Assembly: GCA_047616645.1 (NCBI GenBank) | Contig: JBLHIH010000002.1 | Coordinates: forward strand, 17,856 to 81,855 | Direction of reading: 5' to 3' | DNA length: 64,000 bases | Source of the DNA: JAHRVQ01 sp047616645 | GTDB lineage: Bacteria; Pseudomonadota; Gammaproteobacteria; Pseudomonadales; Azotimanducaceae | In this document: positions 1 through 7,335 of the stretch, in pieces | Numbering within the stretch: position 1 is the stretch's first letter | How the letters are laid out: each line of letters begins with the position of its first letter | Translations under genes and position numbers: made by a program | The notes under the pieces: model-generated | What the model was told of the DNA's origin: nothing | The model's input: only the letters and a program-made list of their open reading frames with translations | Database searches by the model: none

Positions 1-720
1 AAAATATTTTTGATGGCATTAGCCATAATCGATGACTTGGGGGCGATTATTATTATCGCTATTTTTTACACGGCAGAATTATCCACTCTGTCTATTGTTA
101 TAGCGGTGCTGTCTTTGGTCGTGCTGATAGTGCTCAATTTTAAGGGAGTCGCTAAGAAAGCAGCCTACTTCATTGTGGGAACGGTATTGTGGATCAGTGT
201 GCTTAAATCTGGCGTTCATGCGACTCTAGCAGGCGTCGCATTGGCTTTTACGATTCCACTGACGGCTTTAAATGAAAATGGCGATTCGCATTCGCCGTTA
301 AAAGAAATCGAGCATAGTCTGCATTTTTGGGTTGCGTTTTTTATTCTGCCACTATTTGCCTTTGTGAATGCAGGTGTTGATGTACGAGAAATTTCATTGG
401 CGCAAATGTCTGGTCCTGTACCAATGGGAATATTGTTAGGACTTTTTTTTGGCAAGCAAATTGGCGTGTTTGGATTTAGCTTTATAGCGATAAAATTGAA
501 CCTTGCGAAGCTTCCAGAAGATAGTAACTGGATGCAGCTTTATGGTGTTTCGATATTGACGGGAATTGGTTTTACGATGAGCCTATTTATTGTATCCCTT
601 GCTTTTGAGGATGATAGTCTTTTTCAATTTACAGATAAGTTAGCAATATTACTTGCATCATTCGCGTCTGGCTTGGCGGGATATCTGATTTTAAGGATGG
701 CAGGCGGAAACGAAAAATAA
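1..720 (+). CDS. nhaA: Na+/H+ antiporter NhaA, C-terminal part (5' end outside window)
   Basis: This is an inner-membrane sodium/proton antiporter for Na+ export and pH homeostasis. The reading frame is open from base 1, so roughly the first 150 residues lie before the window. The visible 239 residues begin in the NhaA signature KIFLMALAIIDDLGA, with the paired aspartates of the ion site at bases 31-36. They continue through the LKSGVHATLAG segment and further hydrophobic helices (e.g. GIGFTMSLFIVSLAF). It ends 11 bp before the GFA gene, so the two may be co-transcribed. The family assignment is secure; the start cannot be seen. Confidence 0.95.
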   Translation, partial: KIFLMALAIIDDLGAIIIIAIFYTAELSTLSIVIAVLSLVVLIVLNFKGVAKKAAYFIVGTVLWISVLKSGVHATLAGVALAFTIPLTALNENGDSHSPLKEIEHSLHFWVAFFILPLFAFVNAGVDVREISLAQMSGPVPMGILLGLFFGKQIGVFGFSFIAIKLNLAKLPEDSNWMQLYGVSILTGIGFTMSLFIVSLAFEDDSLFQFTDKLAILLASFASGLAGYLILRMAGGNEK

Positions 721-731
721 GGAAAATATCT

Positions 732-1091
732 ATGTTTAAGGGCGCTTGTCACTGCGGTACCGTCAGTTTTATTTTGGATGATCAGCCAGAAATTTTAACC
801 GAATGTAATTGTTCTATCTGCCGTAGAATCGGTGCATTGTGGGCGCATTCTGACATAGCCAATATCACGATTGAAGCACCCCCTGAATCAACCATCGCCT
901 ATATACAAGGGGATAGGTTGCTAGCGATACATTCTTGCAAAACCTGTGGATGTACAACCCATTGGGAAAGCTTAGATGCTGATAAATCGCGCAATATGGC
1001 TGTTAATTGCCGAATGATCGAGCCCGCCGAAATCTCAAACCTAAAAATCCGACAATTTGATGGTGCAGATACGTGGACATATCTTGATTAG
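732..1091 (+). CDS. GFA/CENP-V family zinc protein (first of two)
   Basis: A 119-residue protein of the glutathione-dependent formaldehyde-activating (GFA, Mss4-like) fold. The zinc ligands are visible as CHC near residue 6, CNCSIC near residue 32 and CKTCGC near residue 75, the usual CxC...CxxC layout. Many family members have no proven formaldehyde activity, so the substrate is unknown. A second GFA gene lies 410 bp downstream with a MazG-like gene between them, all on the same strand with short gaps, which suggests one transcription unit. Confidence 0.85.
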   Translation: MFKGACHCGTVSFILDDQPEILTECNCSICRRIGALWAHSDIANITIEAPPESTIAYIQGDRLLAIHSCKTCGCTTHWESLDADKSRNMAVNCRMIEPAEISNLKIRQFDGADTWTYLD

Positions 1092-1115
1092 GAACGTTAA
1101 ACCGAAGGATACGCC

Positions 1116-1505
1116 ATGGATATGAAGGTAATTCAAGCGTTGCTCGATTTAGTAAAAAGTAAGCACTTAATCGATGAAGAAAATACTTGGTCAGAAGGTA
1201 GTGCGACCTATTTTGATGAACTCAAAAAAGAATTGGACGAGGTTGAAGAAGAGCTTATTTTAGATCGATCCTGTTATCTAGAAGATGAACTGGGTGATGT
1301 ATTTTGGGACTATCTACATTTGCTCCACAATCTTGATCAAGAAGGAAAGATAAAGCTCGAAAAAGTCTTTGAGAGAGCTTTGCAGAAGTTTAGTGAGCGC
1401 CTTGGTGGGATCAATAATGGATCGTCTTGGGATAATATAAAGCAAGAACAAAAAAAACGGCTAGCGACAGAATATCAACAAATCCTTCCAGGTGGCGAAA
1501 ATTGA
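1116..1505 (+). CDS. MazG-like nucleotide pyrophosphohydrolase domain protein
   Basis: A small (129 aa) all-alpha NTP pyrophosphohydrolase-like protein. The acidic metal-binding pattern is visible: an ELKKELDEVEEEL helix around residues 35-47, then EDELGDVFWDYLHLL around residues 54-70, which matches the MazG EExxE...ExxD arrangement. Related proteins hydrolyse non-canonical or stress NTPs to NMP plus PPi. It sits between two GFA genes and overlaps the downstream one by four bases (TTGA), which implies translational coupling. The exact substrate cannot be read from sequence. Confidence 0.75.
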   Translation: MDMKVIQALLDLVKSKHLIDEENTWSEGSATYFDELKKELDEVEEELILDRSCYLEDELGDVFWDYLHLLHNLDQEGKIKLEKVFERALQKFSERLGGINNGSSWDNIKQEQKKRLATEYQQILPGGEN

Positions 1506-1852
1506 AACAAAGTTATAAGGGATCATGTCATTGTGGTCATGTGAAATTTGAAGTTCGATTGGTTCTAGATCATCTACGTGTTTGTGATTGTTCGATTTGT
1601 CACAAAAGAGGTGCGCTTAACTATCGTGTAGAAGACGCGGATCTAGATATTCTGACGCCACTAGAAAACATGAGTCTTTACCAGTGGCATACCAATACAG
1701 CAAAAGACTATTTTTGTCCAAACTGTGGAATACTGCCGTTTCGACGGCCAAGAACAGCGACTCATTTATGGACGGTAAACCTGCGTTGTCTGGATGATGT
1801 CGATATTTCTAATATCCCAATTCAGCCGGTTTTTGGCAGCAAGTTGGATTAG
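1502..1852 (+). CDS. GFA/CENP-V family zinc protein (second of two)
   Basis: 116 residues with the GFA zinc pattern: CHC near residue 9, CDCSIC near residue 30 and CPNC near residue 74. It starts with TTG at 1502, which overlaps the stop of the MazG-like gene, so it is probably translated by coupling. It is clearly diverged from the GFA protein at 732-1091 (compare CKTCGCTTHW with CPNCGILPFR), so it is not a recent duplicate. It ends 10 bp before the convergent yheS gene, with no visible terminator between them. Confidence 0.8.
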   Translation: MKQSYKGSCHCGHVKFEVRLVLDHLRVCDCSICHKRGALNYRVEDADLDILTPLENMSLYQWHTNTAKDYFCPNCGILPFRRPRTATHLWTVNLRCLDDVDISNIPIQPVFGSKLD

Positions 1853-1861
1853 ATTGTTTGT

Positions 1862-3727
1862 TTAGGCATTCGCTTCAAGTAAATCAGTTTTGCTAAGCCA
1901 TTCTTCTTCGAGTATGGCAATTTCGTCCTTTAGGCTCATTTGATCTCGTATTAGATTTTGCAAGTTATCTTCATTGTCTTTTTCGTAGATGGTGTTTTTA
2001 GCAAGGGCTAGATCAACCTCTCCTAGTTTTCGATGTAGTCTTTCTAGACTTTTTTCTAGGGAAAGTATCTTGGTTTTGAGTTGCCTTGATGCCTTGTGAT
2101 CTGGCTTCGGCTTCTTTTGTTTCTTCTGGGTATCCAATGTTGGACTGGGTGTTGAGGTTGTCTGTTCGCCAAAAAGGCGCTTCCTGTAGTCTTCAAGATC
2201 TCCTTCAAATTGATGGAGTTTTCCATCTTCGATGAGCAAAAAGGAATCAACTGTGTTTGCTAACAAATGGCGATCGTGAGAGATCACCAGTATTGCGCCA
2301 TTAAACTCCTGTAGAGCGACAGTGAGTGCCTGACGCATATCCATATCAAGGTGGTTAGTGGGTTCGTCCAATAGCAGGATATTAGGTTTAGCAAAGGCAA
2401 CTATCGCCAAAGCTAATCGTGTTTTTTCACCACCTGAAAAAGTCCGAATGGGTTCGTGAACCTTGTCGCCGCGAAAATCAAAACCGCCTAGATAATTTCT
2501 TATTTCTTGTTCACGTAATTTCCCGTCTAGACGATGCATCAAAGTAAAGCTTGATGCGTCCAGATCCAAGTCATCAACTTGGTGCTGGGAGAAATAACCG
2601 AGGACGAGGTTTGCCCCCTCATGGCGTTCACCGGATAGCAGCTTTATTTCATTGCAAAGGGATTTAACGAGTGTGGATTTACCTGCACCATTGTGACCCA
2701 GCAAACCGATTCGATCTCCAGGGTGAAGGCTAAGTCTCACGTTACCAACAACTTCATCCTCATAACCTAGGCTGGCCTGGTCTAGGGAGAGCAAAGGGTC
2801 GGAGGTTTTTTCTGATTGAGGAATTTTAAAATAGAAGGGCGAGTCAATGTGAGCAGGCGCAATTAATTCCATTCTTTCAAGTGCTTTAATTCGACTTTGT
2901 GCTTGTCGTGCCTTTGTGGCTTGTGCCCTAAAGCGCCGCACGAAGTCTTGCATGTGTTTGACTTCTCTTTGTTGCTTTTCAAAATTACTTTGTTGTTCGG
3001 CAAGACGTGCAGCTTTAATGAGTTCGAATTGGCTATAGTTGCCGGTAAATAGTTCAACCCGTTTATTATGCAGATAAGCGATACTATCAACGGTTTCGTC
3101 TAAAAACTCCCTGTCATGAGAGATCACTAAAAGGGAGCCTTGGTAATGTTTAATCCAATTAACAAGCCAAAGTATGGTGTCCAAATCAAGGTGGTTGGTA
3201 GGCTCATCTAATAACATTAGGTCCGAAGGCGTCATCAGTGTTTTAGCGAGATTGAGTCGAATGCGCCAGCCGCCGGAAAATTCGTTAGTAGAATTTCCAA
3301 ACTCTCCTTGGTCGAACCCTAAACCAGCCAGTAGTTGTTCGGCTCTAGATTTAGCCGTATAGCCATCGATGGCATCCATTCTTTCGTGTAAATGCCCAAT
3401 ATCATCATAGTTCCCACTTTTGTCGGCGGCGTCTAATTTACTTTGTATTTCAAACCATTCGGTATCGCCACTTAGCACATAGTTAAGTGCGGATTGATCG
3501 CTTGCTTCAACCTCTTGTTCCAAATGTGCTATTCGCAGATTGTTCGGAAATTCTAATTCGCCGTGATCCGAGTCCAGTTCACCGATGACCATCTTGAATA
3601 GGCTGGTTTTACCCGCGCCGTTGGCGCCAATAAGCCCGGCTTTACGTCCTTTGTGGATAGTAAATGTGACATCTTCAAACAGCAGTTCGGTACCGCGTCG
3701 AAGAGCGACTTGAGTGAAAGACAACAT
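1862..3727 (-). CDS. yheS: ABC-F family ATPase, YheS type
   Basis: A soluble twin-ATPase ABC-F protein of about 621 aa, without membrane domains, of the class that binds ribosomes and modulates translation. Both cassettes are complete: Walker A GANGAGKTS and GHNGAGKST, signatures SGGWRIRL and SGGEKTRL, and Walker B LLLDEPTNHLD twice. The inter-domain arm with RFRAQATKARQAQSRIKALE and a C-terminal coiled-coil tail are typical of YheS. I chose the ATG at 3727, giving MLSFTQV, because it fits the family N terminus. A TTG five codons upstream (3742) is the alternative. A palindromic element lies just upstream (3764-3799). Confidence 0.92.
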   Translation of the reverse strand: MLSFTQVALRRGTELLFEDVTFTIHKGRKAGLIGANGAGKTSLFKMVIGELDSDHGELEFPNNLRIAHLEQEVEASDQSALNYVLSGDTEWFEIQSKLDAADKSGNYDDIGHLHERMDAIDGYTAKSRAEQLLAGLGFDQGEFGNSTNEFSGGWRIRLNLAKTLMTPSDLMLLDEPTNHLDLDTILWLVNWIKHYQGSLLVISHDREFLDETVDSIAYLHNKRVELFTGNYSQFELIKAARLAEQQSNFEKQQREVKHMQDFVRRFRAQATKARQAQSRIKALERMELIAPAHIDSPFYFKIPQSEKTSDPLLSLDQASLGYEDEVVGNVRLSLHPGDRIGLLGHNGAGKSTLVKSLCNEIKLLSGERHEGANLVLGYFSQHQVDDLDLDASSFTLMHRLDGKLREQEIRNYLGGFDFRGDKVHEPIRTFSGGEKTRLALAIVAFAKPNILLLDEPTNHLDMDMRQALTVALQEFNGAILVISHDRHLLANTVDSFLLIEDGKLHQFEGDLEDYRKRLFGEQTTSTPSPTLDTQKKQKKPKPDHKASRQLKTKILSLEKSLERLHRKLGEVDLALAKNTIYEKDNEDNLQNLIRDQMSLKDEIAILEEEWLSKTDLLEANA

Positions 3728-3763
3728 GAAAGTAAAATTCAAATAGAAGAATAGATATTATAT

Positions 3764-3799
3764 CAGCTCTCAGTCATGAGAGTTTGGTGCTGAGAGCTT
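3764..3799 (-). promoter_or_regulatory. Nested dyads upstream of yheS (operator or attenuator candidate)
   Basis: AGCTCTCAG at 3765-3773 pairs perfectly with CTGAGAGCT at 3790-3798. The inner CTCTCA (3767-3772) can instead pair with TGAGAG (3777-3782), so two mutually exclusive hairpins are possible. On the minus strand a TATAAT-like hexamer (about 3754-3759) lies between the dyad and the start codon. The dyad could therefore be an operator upstream of the -10 box, or part of a leader if transcription starts further out. Function is inferred only. Confidence 0.4.
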
Positions 3800-3877
3800 G
3801 GTGGCTGGATTAGACACTAAAAACGTGTCGACTGATTGTATTCCACGCGTGTTATTTGTGGGGGAGTCTTGGGTGTT

Positions 3878-4373
3878 ATGGCGTTAAAAATGTTGGTTCT
3901 TCTGTGAATCGCCGCCTTTGTGGGTATGTTTTTTATCGATGGCCAAACGGTAAACCTGTTATGACGGTGGACGATTTTATCCCAACCGTGCCTAGTTCGC
4001 TGGATGAGTTGACACCATCGGCTGCAGATACTGTGCTTTCTGGACCGACAAAAGTGTATAAGTGGAAAGATGAAAATGGCATATGGCAGCTTTCTAATAG
4101 GGAAGAAGACGGACAAGGCGCTGCAGGAAATGCCGTTGAGACCATGGAATTAGATGGTGATATTAATATATGCCCCCTGTCGATATTCCCCCGCCTAGGC
4201 AAAGAGTCGCTGAAAAAGTGGCTAAAAAGTCTAACTTGTCATCTCTGCCTAGCGGTTTAACCACAGTATCTCCTGAGAAAATCGGTGAGATGATGGATAC
4301 CGTCAATAACCTCCAAGATACCGTAGACCAACGAAAACTTGCGTTAGATAAGCTAACTGGTGGAAATAACTAG
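3878..4373 (+). pseudogene. Broken DUF4124-type membrane-anchored protein
   Basis: Three frames together rebuild one DUF4124-like protein. An N-terminal anchor starts at ATG 3878 (MALKMLVLL, then IAAFVGMFF) and is interrupted by TGA at 3905. A one-base deletion near the T-run at about 3932-3940 moves the frame to PNGKPVMTVDDFIP and the DUF4124 core VYKWKDENGIWQLSN. A second one-base deletion near the C-run at about 4172-4177 moves it again to the PPVDIPPPRQRV tail and a short coiled coil ending at 4373. DUF4124 proteins are small envelope proteins of unknown role. Both indels are in homopolymers, so sequence error is possible, but the nonsense codon is a separate lesion. Confidence 0.65.
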
Positions 4374-4394
4374 CAGTGTTTTTCGATTGTGTAG

Positions 4395-5417
4395 TTAGTC
4401 AAATACATAGCTCATACCGTCCGATGCGATGACGCGGTATTGCTGCTTACTTTGATTGTTGTCCGCAACCTTATCCTTTACGAAACTAAGGGCGACAATA
4501 GCGGCTCTGTGCCAGGGTCCTTCATATGGAATTTTCCAGCGTGTTTTTTCGCTTTGTTCGGCAATGTCCCAAAGAATTACCTTTTCCCTAGAGGTCCCTA
4601 ATAGCAGTTGATTTGAATTGACATCAAAACGTGCACTTATAATGCCTGGGTTTTTCGTAAATAAGACGGAGATGTTTTCACCGGTTTGCGTATTCCAAAT
4701 CGATACGGGACCTTGGTAAGCTGCGGTTAAGGCATATTTTCCGTCTTGAGATAGTCGGACAAATTCAACCTGAGTTTGGTGTGCCCACGCATGAATTTCA
4801 GCACCGTTATCTAGTGACCAATATCGCGCCACTCCATCATGTGATCCTGTTAGGGCGAATTTGGCTTTATCATCCATTGAAACGCTACTAACGACAGCGC
4901 TGTGCTGTAAGCTTCCTATCACTTCTCCATTTATAATATCGAAAACCAGGGCGGTATTGTTATCCTGTCCGATGAGTACGTATTGTTTTGCCATATCTAA
5001 TGAAGTCGTTCGGGATGGATTATTCCAGAAGCGAACCGATTGTCCGTTTGATACCTTCCATAGTGCAATAGTGTGATCTTCACTGGTTGCAAAAAATTGA
5101 CCATCTTCAGAAAAAACAGCGGATCTAATTGCTGATGGTTCCTCGATATTGTAGTTCCAATTGAATAGTCTTTCGTGATCGCTCATTTGCCAGAGGCTGC
5201 CGCCATCATTAAATGAGCCGATAAAACTAAGGGTGCCATCTTCGGATATGTCCGCCGAGATTATCCCTCGATTAGCTAATCTTACACCCTGCTCTGAAGG
5301 TACGGTTTCTGCGCAAGCAGTTAAAATTGAAATGAGTAGGATTAGCCAGAGAAACTTTGTTCCAAGGCTATTGTTAATCGATTTCCAACAAAACAGCTTA
5401 CTGAAGGACAGCAGCAT
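4395..5417 (-). CDS. WD40-repeat lipoprotein
   Basis: 340 residues. The N terminus has a hydrophobic segment ending in a lipobox (SILTAC at about residues 30-35), so the protein should be lipidated and anchored in the envelope. The rest is a run of WD40-like blades, for example the stretches ending HTIALWKVSNG, GVARYWSLDNG, PVSIWNTQTG and KVILWDI. They would form a beta-propeller that usually serves as a protein-interaction scaffold. The partner is unknown. The gene runs co-directionally downstream of dsbB after a 268-bp gap and has its own palindromic candidate operator. Confidence 0.8.
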   Translation of the reverse strand: MLLSFSKLFCWKSINNSLGTKFLWLILLISILTACAETVPSEQGVRLANRGIISADISEDGTLSFIGSFNDGGSLWQMSDHERLFNWNYNIEEPSAIRSAVFSEDGQFFATSEDHTIALWKVSNGQSVRFWNNPSRTTSLDMAKQYVLIGQDNNTALVFDIINGEVIGSLQHSAVVSSVSMDDKAKFALTGSHDGVARYWSLDNGAEIHAWAHQTQVEFVRLSQDGKYALTAAYQGPVSIWNTQTGENISVLFTKNPGIISARFDVNSNQLLLGTSREKVILWDIAEQSEKTRWKIPYEGPWHRAAIVALSFVKDKVADNNQSKQQYRVIASDGMSYVFD

Positions 5418-5466
5418 TTGAATGATGGACGTATTCGATTAATTGATCTTCAAGTTCGAAGCGGTC

Positions 5467-5481
5467 GGTGAGTGACTCACC
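5467..5481. promoter_or_regulatory. 15-bp palindrome upstream of WD40 lipoprotein gene
   Basis: GGTGAGT-G-ACTCACC is a perfect palindrome with a single central base, 50 bp upstream of the start codon of the WD40 lipoprotein gene. The size and position fit a dimeric repressor operator. No matching regulator is adjacent. The rest of the 5422-5685 gap shows no convincing gene. Confidence 0.35.
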
Positions 5482-5685
5482 TAAGTATGAAAGCTCAGAC
5501 CTTCCTTGTCTTATAGATTACACACTTGTTGGAAGCTGTGTTAATACATCCATTAAGGAAATAAAAAATTTCCCTCTTAAAAAAGACTAGTTCAAGAATT
5601 GAGATTCGGCAAGTAACGCGTGCTTCGAGTTTAGGAATAGGTTTCTTGAGAAGCTTTGGTATGCCCATGCTACTGATGTTGAAGG

Positions 5686-6207
5686 TTAGTTTTTTGGACG
5701 GGTAATTTGAAAAGCACCGATGCAAACAAGCGCAATAAATCCAATCAATGTCCAACCAGGAATGCTTAAGCCGAGGAAGCGCCAAGCAACTTCGGCACAA
5801 CTACCATCTCCCGTTAGTACCATATTAACCACTTCTGTTAAGGGGAATACATCCATTAGATAATCTAAGCTAGCACCACATGCCGGCACTTGATCTGCGG
5901 GAAGACTTTGTAACCACAATTGACGGATGGATATTGCAGCGCCAGTGACAGCAGTCAATATCATTAAACCACCATAAATTTTAATGCCCAATTCCTTAGG
6001 GCCATGTATGGCTGCAAGGAGTGCAACAATACCGGTCGCGAGCACCATCACTCTTTGGAAGATACAAAGTGGGCAAGGATCGAGAGACATCATATGTTCC
6101 ATGTAAAGCGCAACACCCAATAGACCAAGGCAACCAAGAAATACGAGGGAGAAGATCACACGTGAATTGGGCATCATTTGTAGCATAGAAAAAATCGTCT
6201 TAATCAA
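5686..6207 (-). CDS. dsbB: Disulfide bond formation protein DsbB
   Basis: An inner-membrane quinone reductase (173 aa) that reoxidises periplasmic DsbA. It has four predicted transmembrane helices, the first periplasmic redox pair in CPLC (about residues 43-46), and the second periplasmic pair as the PAC of loop 2 (about residue 105) and the later Cys in SCAEVAWRFLG (about residue 133). Size and order match the DsbB family. It is divergent from the FliL-like gene, with a 66-bp shared promoter region. It is not adjacent to dsbA. Confidence 0.95.
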   Translation of the reverse strand: MIKTIFSMLQMMPNSRVIFSLVFLGCLGLLGVALYMEHMMSLDPCPLCIFQRVMVLATGIVALLAAIHGPKELGIKIYGGLMILTAVTGAAISIRQLWLQSLPADQVPACGASLDYLMDVFPLTEVVNMVLTGDGSCAEVAWRFLGLSIPGWTLIGFIALVCIGAFQITRPKN

Positions 6208-6273
6208 AAGTAGTGAAGTGGTCTATTATGTATTAAATAGAACTAAAAAGTGTAGAAAGGCAGCGGCAAATCG

Positions 6274-6696
6274 ATGATAAATCAGCTCAACAATAATGTA
6301 TTTCTCATATGGACATTCATTGTACTATTGATCTTGTCACCCAATGTAATGGCGGAGGATGAGGCGAGGGCTGCTGTTTATGTGAAGTTGACGAAGGGTA
6401 TGGCTGTTAATTATGGGCAGCCTAGTTTAAGCCGTCTCAAATACATGAAAATTGCGGTTCAAGTACGTTTGCAAAATGTGGTGGAGGCTGAGGCTATTGA
6501 ACATCACTTGCCTGCTTTGCTCGATTCCTTAATTACACTCTTTTCATCTAGCGAGGAAAGCCTTGTTAATAGCACAGGTGGTCGGGAGGAGATTCGAAAG
6601 AGGGCGCTAGAGACCGTTCAGCGGGTAATGAAAAGAGAAGAAGGACAAAGCATCGTCCAGGATTTATTATTTGGGTCTTTCATAATTCAGAGATAG
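6274..6696 (+). CDS. FliL-like periplasmic protein
   Basis: 140 residues: an N-terminal hydrophobic signal or anchor (residues 8-27, ending near VMA) followed by a FliL-type domain. The domain is recognisable from the YVKLTKGMAVNY start, the RLKYMKIAVQVRL strand, the HHLPALLDSLITLFSS helix and the terminal IVQDLLFGSFIIQ. FliL proteins associate with the flagellar stator and are related to stomatin-like folds. No other flagellar gene is near, so this is an orphan paralogue and may serve another envelope complex. Confidence 0.75.
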   Translation: MINQLNNNVFLIWTFIVLLILSPNVMAEDEARAAVYVKLTKGMAVNYGQPSLSRLKYMKIAVQVRLQNVVEAEAIEHHLPALLDSLITLFSSSEESLVNSTGGREEIRKRALETVQRVMKREEGQSIVQDLLFGSFIIQR

Positions 6697-6733
6697 TTAG
6701 TTCAGAGGTAGATAGTGCAGAAAAACATCCCAT

Positions 6734-7318
6734 TTAATCAATTTCTTCGATCAGCCAAGTTTTTGTGAAACTAAGCACACTTGGCATAAACAATTCAAAA
6801 TCTAGCGCCAGGTCTTCTTTAATGTCTTCAAAATCACCAAAGGCTCTGTCGAGGGGATTGTCTCGCTTTAAGCGCGCCGAAATACTCACAAGTGCACGAC
6901 TAACAAATGCTGTTTCATCATAGGATTCAAGTACCTTATGTTCTTGATATCTGCTTATAGTATTTCTTGCGTTGATAGGCAGTTCCGCCTTCAACACGGT
7001 TTGGTAACAAAAAGATGCGAATTCGTGCAAGGGTATCTCGTTATAGGTCGACCAATTACGCGCAAGGAAATGATCATAAGCGATGTCACAGATGATGGGT
7101 GCATAACGACGAAATTCTTTTGTGAATCTTTGATGACTCTGTTTAACAACGGGGTGATGATCAGTGAATGCGTCAATAGACCGATGCAGTCGTAGGCCAG
7201 ATAATATTTTACCTTCGTATTGTCCAACTAATCGACCTTTAACAAAATCTCCAAGGAAGCCGCCGACCATTAATTCTGAATCAGAGGATGCTAAAAGAAA
7301 GTGTGCGAGATGATTCAA
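6734..7318 (-). CDS. acpH: Acyl carrier protein phosphodiesterase
   Basis: 194 residues of the AcpH (DUF479) family, HD-like metallohydrolases that remove the 4'-phosphopantetheine arm from acyl carrier protein. The conserved MNHLAHFLLA start, GGFLGDFVKG, the LHRSIDAFTDHHP motif with its metal-binding histidines and aspartate, and DIAYDHFLARNW are all visible. The start is 17 bp after the gshA stop on the same strand, so the two are likely co-transcribed. Confidence 0.9.
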   Translation of the reverse strand: MNHLAHFLLASSDSELMVGGFLGDFVKGRLVGQYEGKILSGLRLHRSIDAFTDHHPVVKQSHQRFTKEFRRYAPIICDIAYDHFLARNWSTYNEIPLHEFASFCYQTVLKAELPINARNTISRYQEHKVLESYDETAFVSRALVSISARLKRDNPLDRAFGDFEDIKEDLALDFELFMPSVLSFTKTWLIEEID

Positions 7319-7335
7319 TGTTTAAGTTCCGAAAA

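Noticed and set aside
3856..4260. Single 134-residue gene from TTG 3856
   Set aside because: Its N and C termini look random, while the neighbouring frames supply the missing anchor and tail of a DUF4124 protein. A broken gene explains it better.
5495..5800. 101-residue minus-strand frame overlapping the dsbB 3' end
   Set aside because: It overlaps dsbB in another frame and has no domain or ribosome site.
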